Shown here piece after piece: positions 1 through 5,672 of a DNA stretch of 12,836 nucleotides. Under the pieces are notes generated by a model, which saw nothing but the letters and a program-made list of their open reading frames with translations, made no database searches and was not told the origin of the DNA. The DNA is from an uncultured Lysobacterales bacterium (GTDB lineage: Bacteria; Pseudomonadota; Gammaproteobacteria; Xanthomonadales; Xanthomonadaceae). A program made the position numbers and the translations under genes. Each line of letters starts with the position of its first letter. The stretch's first letter is position 1. The stretch lies in the NCBI GenBank assembly GCA_946886865.1, contig CAMPJI010000067.1, forward strand, positions 1 to 12,836, read 5' to 3'.

Positions 1-797
1 TGCAGGTGCCGGTGCTGGTCGATTTCTGGGCCGAGTGGTGCGGGCCGTGCAAGCAACTCGGCCCGGTGCTGGAAAAGCTCGCGGCCGAATACAACGGTGC
101 GTTCGAGCTGGCCAAGGTCGACGTCGACAAGGAACAGCAACTGGCGGCCGCGTTCCAGATCCGTTCGATCCCCACCGTGATGCTGGTCAAGGACGGGCAA
201 CTGGTGGACGGCTTCCCGGGCGCGCTCCCCGAAGGCCAGCTGCGCGAGTTTCTCAAGCAGCACGGCATCGAGCCTGCCGCGGCGGCCGCGGAGGACGACA
301 CCCCCGAAACGGCGGCCGCGCCGCTCGATCCCCACGCCGAGGCCGAGCGCCTGCGCGCCGCCATCGCCGCCGCGCCGGACAACGACGAGCTCAAGCTCGA
401 CCTGGCGCTGGCCCTGTTGCAGACCGGCGCCACCGACGAGGCGCGCACGCTGCTGGACGGCCTGCCCGCCAACCTGTCCACCGATGACCGCGCCCAGCGC
501 GCGCAGGCGCGGCTCGCGTTCGCCTCGGTACTGGCCGATGCGCCGCCGGCCGCCGACCTGCAGGCGGCCATCGCCGCCGACGCGGACGACCTGCGGGCCC
601 GCCACCTGCTGGGGGTGCGCCACGTGGTGGGGGATCGACCCGAGGCCGGGCTCGAGCAGTTCATCGAGATGCTCCGCCGCGATCGTGAGTTCGACGGCGG
701 GCTTCCGCGCAAGGCGCTGATCGATGCGTTCCGCATCATCGACGACGCCGAACTGGTCGGCCGCTACCGCCGCCGCATGTCCTCGCTGCTGTTCTGA
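1..797 (+). CDS. cnoX: CnoX/YbbN-type thioredoxin-TPR co-chaperone, 5' end missing
   Basis: The reading frame is open to the left edge (codons in phase from base 3), so the true start lies outside the window; the GTG at 6 is internal. The first ~90 visible residues are a thioredoxin fold: VDFWAEWCGPCK holds the redox pair, and IRSIPT carries the cis-proline that faces it. A low-complexity Ala/Glu linker follows. The rest is helical, TPR-like, and ends in RKALIDAF...YRRRMSSLLF, a C-terminus typical of YbbN/CnoX proteins. In that family the protein is a cytoplasmic chaperedoxin: it holds unfolded or hypochlorite-oxidised clients, protects their cysteines by mixed disulfides and passes them to GroEL or DnaK. 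The intact WCGPC differs from E. coli YbbN, which lacks the first cysteine, so an active thiol-disulfide centre is likely. The visible length is close to the full family length, so little is lost. Family assignment is firm; the symbol is inferred. Confidence 0.85.
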   Translation, partial: QVPVLVDFWAEWCGPCKQLGPVLEKLAAEYNGAFELAKVDVDKEQQLAAAFQIRSIPTVMLVKDGQLVDGFPGALPEGQLREFLKQHGIEPAAAAAEDDTPETAAAPLDPHAEAERLRAAIAAAPDNDELKLDLALALLQTGATDEARTLLDGLPANLSTDDRAQRAQARLAFASVLADAPPAADLQAAIAADADDLRARHLLGVRHVVGDRPEAGLEQFIEMLRRDREFDGGLPRKALIDAFRIIDDAELVGRYRRRMSSLLF

Positions 798-806
798 GCC
801 CGGCAC

Positions 807-826
807 GCCCGCCGGCCACGGCGGGC
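807..826 (+). terminator. hairpin after cnoX, possible weak terminator
   Basis: GCCCGCCG (807-814) and CGGCGGGC (819-826) form a perfect 8-bp stem around a 4-nt loop, starting 9 nt after the cnoX stop codon. The next bases are AGTTGACT, so there is no real U-tract. The position suits transcript-end formation or RNA 3'-end protection, but termination is not shown by the sequence alone. Confidence 0.4.
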
Positions 827-883
827 AGTTGACTGTACGCACGCGTATGGCAGGCTGGCCCGCCCTGCCCTGCCAGCCCGCGC

Positions 884-1333
884 ATGAAAGCCAGCACGTT
901 CCGCCACCTGCTCAACTTCTGGCCGCCGTTCCTGTTCACCGGCATCCACGTCACCACGATGTCGGACGACTACCGGCGCGCCCGGGTCGAGCTGCGCATG
1001 CGCCCGTGGAACCGGAACTACGTCGGCAGCCACTTCGGCGGCAGCCTGTTCGCGATGACGGACCCGTTCTGGATGCTGCTGGCGATGAAGTCGATCGGCC
1101 GCGACTACATCGTCTGGGACAAGGCCGGCACCATCGAATTCGTCAAACCGGGCCGCGGCACCGTGCATGCGGAGTTCGTCCTGGAGGACGCCGTGCTGGA
1201 GGAGCTGCGGCAGGCCACCGCCGACGGCGACAAGGCGCTGCGCTGGTTCGACACCGACGTGCGCGACGCCGATGGCGCCATCGTCGCCCGCATCCGCAAG
1301 CAGCTGTACGTCCGCCGCAAGCGCGGCCGCTAA
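884..1333 (+). CDS. DUF4442 hotdog-fold protein (acyl-CoA thioesterase-like)
   Basis: This 149-aa protein matches the DUF4442 family, single-domain hotdog-fold proteins related to acyl-CoA thioesterases. Recognisable parts are an N-terminal FRHLLNFWPPF helix, the RPWNRNYVGSHFGGSLFAM stretch leading into the central hotdog helix (about residues 38-65), and a C-terminal beta segment with IRKQLYVRRK. The start at 884 is chosen because family members begin with this K-x-S-T-F-R-x-L-L pattern; the later ATG at 959 would remove the first conserved helix. No good Shine-Dalgarno sequence precedes 884. It lies 86 bp after cnoX on the same strand and is convergent with the next gene. Substrate and catalytic residues are not known for this family; thioesterase activity is inferred from the fold only. 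Confidence 0.85.
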   Translation: MKASTFRHLLNFWPPFLFTGIHVTTMSDDYRRARVELRMRPWNRNYVGSHFGGSLFAMTDPFWMLLAMKSIGRDYIVWDKAGTIEFVKPGRGTVHAEFVLEDAVLEELRQATADGDKALRWFDTDVRDADGAIVARIRKQLYVRRKRGR

Positions 1334-1350
1334 GCCGGGCTTTCCCGGCT
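1333..1350. terminator. hairpin shared by two convergent gene ends
   Basis: AGCCGGG (1333-1339), a CTTT loop and CCCGGCT (1344-1350) form a perfect 7-bp stem filling the 16 bp between the two convergent genes. Its first base is the last base of the DUF4442 stop codon TAA, and its last base is the last base of the opposing gene's TGA. There is no U-tract on either side, so its strength as a bidirectional terminator is uncertain. Confidence 0.4.
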
Positions 1351-2648
1351 CAGTCGCGCAGGCGCCCGGGTATCGGCAACCGGAACGTGCGGCGCGTGTC
1401 CGCGTTCTCCACCACCTCCAGCGCCGCACCGCCGTCCACGACCCTGACCGGCCACACGCCTTCCAGGGCCGCGGGGCGATCGGCCAGCCGCTCCGCCAGC
1501 GGGCGCGAATCGGAGGCGTCCGTGCGGTGCAGCCACGCCAGCGTGGCCGTCAGGCGGACGTGGTCGCCAAACGCCTTGGCCCGTTCAACGTAGGTCGCGT
1601 ACGCGGGCTCGGCGATGTCCATGAGGATGCAGCCGGTCGCATTGCGGACGCATTCCAGACGCGCCCAGATCGGCGGTCGCGGCGTGTGCCGCCGCCCGGC
1701 CTCGGCCCGATCCCCGCCGCACGCCCGTTGCAACGCATAGGCAGCGGCCGCGTCGGCCATGTCCGCGCGATAGAACAGGCCCTCGACCTGACCGTCCACG
1801 GCGTCCTCCAGTTGGACACGCAGCGCTTTCCCGAGCTCGTACTCGCCGCGCATGGCGGTACACGTCGACACCTCATGGGGCGAAGGCGTTGCGAGCGCTG
1901 CTTCACAGGCCTGCGGCAGTGCATCCCCTGCAGGCCATCGGCCCAGCATCTCGGCAAACAGCTCCATCTGGCCCTGGGCGACGCGCTGCGCCACCGACCA
2001 CACCAGCAAAGACTCCGAGTGCGCCGTCAGTTGTCGCCACGCAGCGATGTCGCCGCACACCCGCGACAGCGCAAGGGAGGGCACGCCTGTGACGAATTGT
2101 GTGGCCCGGTCGGAGCGCAGGGCGGTGCGGACGTCGCCCAGTTCTCCATGCAGGACAAGCGTATGAGGCAGCAACGCGCGGTAATGCCCGTAGGTGGACA
2201 AGCGGTCGATGCGGTCGAGCCATGCCCGGTGCCCCTCGACCCACGCGCTGGCGTCGTCCCCTGCCGCCTCCACGGCGGACAGGCACGGCCGGTCGCCGCT
2301 GCACGGCGCGCTGTCCAGGTCGGGCTCGAACGGCGCCAGATCACCCACCAGGTGCCGCTCGAAATCCTTCGGCAACGTGAGCATGCCGTTCGTTGAATCC
2401 ACGGCGATGCCGGACCACGGCCCCGGCCGTTCCAGCGCCGTCAGTTCGGCTTCGCCAAGCGGATAGCGCAGCAGCATCATGGCCGCGAACGCATTGCGCC
2501 CGGGCAGTTCAACCGGCCGCTCCATCTCCGCCAGCGCCTCCCGCTGCGGCGGCGTTGCACCTCGCCATGCCGATGCGCCGTACACCGCGCCCGCCAGCAG
2601 GACCACGCCGCCGGCCGCCACCAGCATCCATTTCACGCCCTGGTGCAT
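1350..2648 (-). CDS. uncharacterised membrane-anchored protein with eight cysteines
   Basis: I do not recognise the family of this 432-aa protein. Residues 7-24 are one hydrophobic segment (WMLVAAGGVVLLAGAVYG) preceded by a lysine. This suggests a single N-terminal anchor with the rest in the periplasm; there is no lipobox. The remainder looks mostly helical. It has eight cysteines (116, 122, 198, 248, 263, 310, 333, 340), all after the anchor, so periplasmic disulfides are plausible. The start at 2648 is chosen because AGGGG lies just upstream and the hydrophobic segment begins directly after it. The in-frame GTG immediately before is an alternative. The frame stays open far upstream, but there it runs antisense to the kinase gene and is not coding. 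The gene is divergent from the kinase across 120 bp, so shared regulation or a functional link is possible but unproven. Confidence 0.75.
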   Translation of the reverse strand: MHQGVKWMLVAAGGVVLLAGAVYGASAWRGATPPQREALAEMERPVELPGRNAFAAMMLLRYPLGEAELTALERPGPWSGIAVDSTNGMLTLPKDFERHLVGDLAPFEPDLDSAPCSGDRPCLSAVEAAGDDASAWVEGHRAWLDRIDRLSTYGHYRALLPHTLVLHGELGDVRTALRSDRATQFVTGVPSLALSRVCGDIAAWRQLTAHSESLLVWSVAQRVAQGQMELFAEMLGRWPAGDALPQACEAALATPSPHEVSTCTAMRGEYELGKALRVQLEDAVDGQVEGLFYRADMADAAAAYALQRACGGDRAEAGRRHTPRPPIWARLECVRNATGCILMDIAEPAYATYVERAKAFGDHVRLTATLAWLHRTDASDSRPLAERLADRPAALEGVWPVRVVDGGAALEVVENADTRRTFRLPIPGRLRD

Positions 2649-2678
2649 CACGCCCCTGTCGATTCCGTTCAGCCACGC

Positions 2679-2708
2679 ATCGTGTCGCAACACCGCCGTC
2701 GTGCACAA
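2679..2708 (-). promoter_or_regulatory. candidate promoter for the 432-aa anchored protein
   Basis: Read on the minus strand, TTGTGC (2708-2703) and CACGAT (2684-2679) are separated by 18 bp and sit about 30 bp before the start codon. Each hexamer matches only 3 of 6 sigma-70 consensus positions, so this is a position-based guess. Confidence 0.25.
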
Positions 2709-2717
2709 ACACGTTTG
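2706..2717. repeat. small inverted repeat in the divergent promoter region
   Basis: CAAAC and GTTTG flank a 2-bp centre (AC), giving a 12-bp inverted repeat. It overlaps the candidate -35 boxes of both divergent genes, so it could be an operator for coordinated control. It is short enough to be chance. Confidence 0.3.
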
Positions 2718-2742
2718 CGGTGTCACCGGCGCGGGGTATGCT
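2715..2742 (+). promoter_or_regulatory. candidate sigma-70 promoter for the protein kinase
   Basis: TTGCGG (2715-2720), a 16-bp spacer and TATGCT (2737-2742) resemble -35 and -10 boxes. The -10 matches 4 of 6 consensus bases and the -35 matches 3. Transcription would begin near 2749, giving a leader of about 20 nt that contains the AGGGGG ribosome binding site at 2757-2762. Confidence 0.4.
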
Positions 2743-2768
2743 CGGATGTCCGCAACAGGGGGCGGCCC

Positions 2769-4796
2769 ATGTCGAACCTCGTGTCCGACCACGAACACGA
2801 CGCACCGCCATTGCCGGTCATCGCCGGGTACCGCTTGCTGCGCGTCATCAACCACGGCGGCATGTCCACCGTGTACCTGGCCGAGCAGACCGCGCTGTCG
2901 CGCGAGGTGGCGGTCAAGGTGATGATGCCGCAGGCGTTGACCGACGAGGTCAGCCGCCGCCGCTTCGAAAACGAAGTGCGCACTGTTGCGCGGCTGGAGC
3001 ACCCGCACATCGTCGGCATCCACGAGGTCGGGCGCACCCGCGACGGGCTGCCCTACTACTCGATGCCGAACATGCCGCGCGGCCACCTGGGCCAGCGCAA
3101 CTTCAACGAAGACGTGGCGCGCGGCGACGAGCACCGGGTGCTCGAAATCACGCGCGCCCTGCTGTCGGCGCTGGAGTACGCGCACGGCCGCGGCGTCGTA
3201 CACCGCGACGTCAAGGCCGAGAACGTGCTGTTCGACGAAGGCGAACGTCCGCTGCTGGCCGACTTCGGCATCGCCCTGCGACGCGGATTCGGCCCGCGCG
3301 TGACGTCGGCCGGCATGGCCGTGGGCAGCACCGCGTACATGGCGCCCGAGCAGGCGCGGGGCGAAACCGTCGATGGCCGCGCGGACCTCTACAGCCTGGC
3401 GGTGCTGCTGTGGGAGATGCTGACCGGCGAGCTGCCCTTCCGCGCCGGCGACGCGCTGACCATGGCGGTCATGCACGCGCAGGACCCCATTCCGAAACTG
3501 CCACCGCGGCTCCGCCATTGGCAGCGCTTCATGAACCGCGCGCTGGCCAAGCAGGCAGCTGTGCGGTTCCAGAGCGTGGCCGAGATGCGCGAGGCGGTCG
3601 ACAAGGTCGATGGCCGCCGGCCACTGCCCGGCTCGCTCCTGCTGCACCGTGGCCTGGCCGGTGTGCGCGGCAATCCCCGGTCCGCCGTGCTCGCAGGCGC
3701 GCTGGTCGTCGCACTCGGCGCGGCGGGATGGCTGATGTCGCGCAATGGCGCACCGGGCGATGGCTTCTTCCGTGCAGGTGAGCCGTCCACTGCCGCGGCG
3801 GCCGTCGCCGGCGGGGGCGCGGATGTCGCCGACGCCATGCTGCGGCCGCTGCCGGAAGCGCCGCTGCAGACGTCACTGGAGAACGCGCGCCGTCAGATGG
3901 AGGCGCGCAACCTGACCGAACCCGAAGGCGACAACGCCTACGCCAGCGTGCTCAGCGCATGGCGCGTCGAGCCCGCCAACCCCAACGTGCGCTCCGCCAT
4001 CGAGGCCCTGACGGACGCCTTCGCCGCCGAACTCACCGGCCACCTGCGCGCCGGCCGCAACGGCCGCGCCCGCGAGTACTACGACCACGCGCTTCGCCTG
4101 TCGAAGACGACCGCCAGCGAAGACTCCGCGGCCCTGGTGCGCATGCGAGAGGGCATCGAGGACGCACTGTCGGCGCGGGCCGAGGCGGCGGTCCGCGACC
4201 ACGATGCCGAGGCCGTGGAGCAGCTCGCGGCGCTGGGCGCGGGATTCGGCCTGTCCAAGGCGCAGACCGGTGCGCTGCTGGCGCACGCCGATGCCATTCC
4301 CCGCCGCGGCCAGGCGGTCGCGGGCGATCCACTGGGCGCGGTCATCATCAACGAGGGGCTCGCACTGGCCCGGCGGCCGGTCTCACGCGCGCTGTATGCA
4401 CGTTTCAGCCAGGCCACCGGCCGCGAGGCGTCGCTGTGCCGGGAGCGTGCGTCGCTGCTTCGCGTGATCGACCCGCGCAGCTGGCGCGAGCCCGGTTTCC
4501 CGCAGGGCAACGACGATCCGGTGGTGTGCGTGTCGGTCGCTGACGCCGAAGCCTTTGCCGGCTGGTACAGCCGGCAGACCGGACACGACTACCGCCTGCC
4601 CAGCGCTGCCGAAGCGCGCATGCTGGCGAGCCTGCCGGGCAACCGTGCGCTGTCGCTGTGGGTCCGCGACTGTGGCAGCGACTGCCAGCAGCGGCAGGTG
4701 CTGGGAGGCTCATGGCGCGACGGCAAGGGCCAGCGCGCGCTCGCCGCGTCGCGTGGCTATGACGATGTCGGCTTCCGGTTGCTGCGTACGCTCTAG
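2769..4796 (+). CDS. transmembrane Ser/Thr protein kinase with degenerate FGE-like C-terminal domain
   Basis: The protein is 675 aa. Residues 21-280 are a Hanks-type kinase: the glycine loop INHGGMSTVY (two usual glycines replaced by Asn and Ser), Lys50 in AVK, Glu69, HRDVKAEN (Asp147, Lys149, Asn152), DFG at 165-167 and APE at 192-194. All key catalytic residues are present. One membrane helix (about 305-323) follows, then an Ala/Gly-rich linker and a helical TPR-like stretch (369-510). From about 520 it resembles FGE-sulfatase/SUMF1 domains: DDPVVCVSVADAEAFAGWY, YRLPSAAEARML, LGGSW and a terminal GFRLL. The usual CRxAxR cysteine is replaced (GQRALAASR), so oxidase chemistry is unlikely and a ligand- or protein-binding role is my inference. 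All four cysteines (557, 587, 635, 639) lie in this predicted periplasmic part. The start is set by AGGGGG six bases before the ATG. Its substrate is unknown. Confidence 0.92.
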   Translation: MSNLVSDHEHDAPPLPVIAGYRLLRVINHGGMSTVYLAEQTALSREVAVKVMMPQALTDEVSRRRFENEVRTVARLEHPHIVGIHEVGRTRDGLPYYSMPNMPRGHLGQRNFNEDVARGDEHRVLEITRALLSALEYAHGRGVVHRDVKAENVLFDEGERPLLADFGIALRRGFGPRVTSAGMAVGSTAYMAPEQARGETVDGRADLYSLAVLLWEMLTGELPFRAGDALTMAVMHAQDPIPKLPPRLRHWQRFMNRALAKQAAVRFQSVAEMREAVDKVDGRRPLPGSLLLHRGLAGVRGNPRSAVLAGALVVALGAAGWLMSRNGAPGDGFFRAGEPSTAAAAVAGGGADVADAMLRPLPEAPLQTSLENARRQMEARNLTEPEGDNAYASVLSAWRVEPANPNVRSAIEALTDAFAAELTGHLRAGRNGRAREYYDHALRLSKTTASEDSAALVRMREGIEDALSARAEAAVRDHDAEAVEQLAALGAGFGLSKAQTGALLAHADAIPRRGQAVAGDPLGAVIINEGLALARRPVSRALYARFSQATGREASLCRERASLLRVIDPRSWREPGFPQGNDDPVVCVSVADAEAFAGWYSRQTGHDYRLPSAAEARMLASLPGNRALSLWVRDCGSDCQQRQVLGGSWRDGKGQRALAASRGYDDVGFRLLRTL

Positions 4797-4827
4797 CCGC
4801 CGCCTCCGCCGACGATGGCCGGCCGCC

Positions 4828-4833
4828 TACAAT
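4828..4833 (+). promoter_or_regulatory. candidate -10 box giving a leaderless DUF502 mRNA
   Basis: TACAAT at 4828-4833 matches 5 of 6 bases of the sigma-70 -10 consensus. Seven bases separate it from the ATG at 4841, so transcription starting there would give a leaderless or nearly leaderless mRNA. No clear -35 box and no Shine-Dalgarno sequence is seen before the ATG. Confidence 0.45.
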
Positions 4834-4840
4834 GCGCGCC

Positions 4841-5518
4841 ATGTCCGAGAACGCCCTGCCCCGCGCCAGCCTGAAGGCCACCCTGATCACCGGCCTGCTC
4901 ACCCTGCTGCCGATCTGGCTGACGTGGGTGGTCGTGAAGTTCGTGTTCGTGGTGCTGTCCGACATCAGCCGCCCCTTCACCGGCCCGGTGCTGCAGCGGC
5001 TGGCCGATTCCAACCCGGCCGCGTGGGGCTGGCTGACGCAGCCGTGGGTGGACAACGGCATCGCGCTGGTCGCGACCGTCTTCGTCATCCTGCTGTCGGG
5101 CGTGATGGCGCGCCGCGTGTTCGGCCAGCGGATGCTGCGGTGGATGGAGTCGCTGATCCTGCGCATCCCGTTTGCGAGCACGATCTACGGCAGCGCGCGG
5201 CAATTGCTCGACATCCTGCAGACCAAGCCCGACGGCACCCAGCGCGTGGTGCTGATCGACTTCCCGCATACCGAGATGAAGTCGATCGGGTTCGTCACCC
5301 GCGTGCTGCGGGAACAGGGCACCGGCCGCGAGCTGGCGGCCGTGTACGTGCCCACCACGCCCAACCCGACCTCCGGCTACCTGGAGATCGTGCCGGTCGA
5401 GAAGATCACGCCGACCGACTGGACCGTCGACCAGGCCATGAGCTTCATCATCTCCGGCGGTGCGGTCTCGCCCGAATCCATCCCGTTCTCGCCGCCGGGC
5501 GTCGACGGCGCCCGCTGA
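4841..5518 (+). CDS. DUF502 family inner-membrane protein
   Basis: This 225-aa protein fits the DUF502 family. Two membrane helices lie at about residues 13-38 (LITGLLTLLPIWLTWVVVKF) and 72-92 (NGIALVATVFVILLSGVMA). They are followed by a soluble domain with the family hallmarks RIPFASTIYGSARQ, a VVLIDFP strand, VPTTPNPTSGYL and a late ISGGAVSPE. DUF502 proteins have no established biochemical function. Two ATGs are in frame. The one at 4841 is preferred because the upstream one (4832) overlaps the TACAAT -10-like box, and family members begin near MSENxxPRASLK. It starts 44 bp after the kinase on the same strand with no terminator-like hairpin between, so read-through from the kinase promoter is also possible. 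Confidence 0.9.
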   Translation: MSENALPRASLKATLITGLLTLLPIWLTWVVVKFVFVVLSDISRPFTGPVLQRLADSNPAAWGWLTQPWVDNGIALVATVFVILLSGVMARRVFGQRMLRWMESLILRIPFASTIYGSARQLLDILQTKPDGTQRVVLIDFPHTEMKSIGFVTRVLREQGTGRELAAVYVPTTPNPTSGYLEIVPVEKITPTDWTVDQAMSFIISGGAVSPESIPFSPPGVDGAR

Positions 5519-5618
5519 GCTCGGCGGGCAGCGCGTCGCGCGCCACGCCGCGCGTCACCGTTCGCGCAATGACCTTCGGCCCATGCCAGCGCCACCTAGG
5601 CCGGCGAGGCTCGCAGGC

Positions 5619-5624
5619 TATCCT
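5619..5624 (+). promoter_or_regulatory. weak candidate -10 box for the DUF885 lipoprotein gene
   Basis: TATCCT at 5619-5624 matches 4 of 6 bases of the -10 consensus and lies about 49 bp before the start codon. No convincing -35 box is found 16-18 bp upstream (the region around CCTAGG). Confidence 0.25.
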
Positions 5625-5626
5625 GC

Positions 5627-5650
5627 CGGTCGGCCCCCTGTGGCCGACCG
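5627..5650 (+). repeat. 9-bp inverted repeat in the DUF885 leader
   Basis: CGGTCGGCC (5627-5635) and GGCCGACCG (5642-5650) form a perfect 9-bp stem with a 6-nt loop, ending 22 bp before the start codon and 12 bp before the GGAG ribosome binding site. No U-tract follows. It lies at or just after the likely transcription start, so it could be a leader hairpin that stabilises the mRNA, or a DNA-level operator. Confidence 0.45.
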
Positions 5651-5672
5651 TCCCGCCGAACCGGAGAACGCG

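Noticed and set aside
829..851. TTGACT (829-834) with TATGGC (846-851) as a promoter for the DUF4442 gene
   Set aside because: The -35-like hexamer is good, but the spacing to TATGGC is only 11 bp, and no -10-like sequence occurs at 16-18 bp. Not supported as a promoter.
2649..3647. Upstream extension of the minus-strand 432-aa protein (open for a further 333 codons)
   Set aside because: The extension is antisense to the kinase catalytic domain. A ribosome binding site and an N-terminal membrane segment both mark 2648 as the start.
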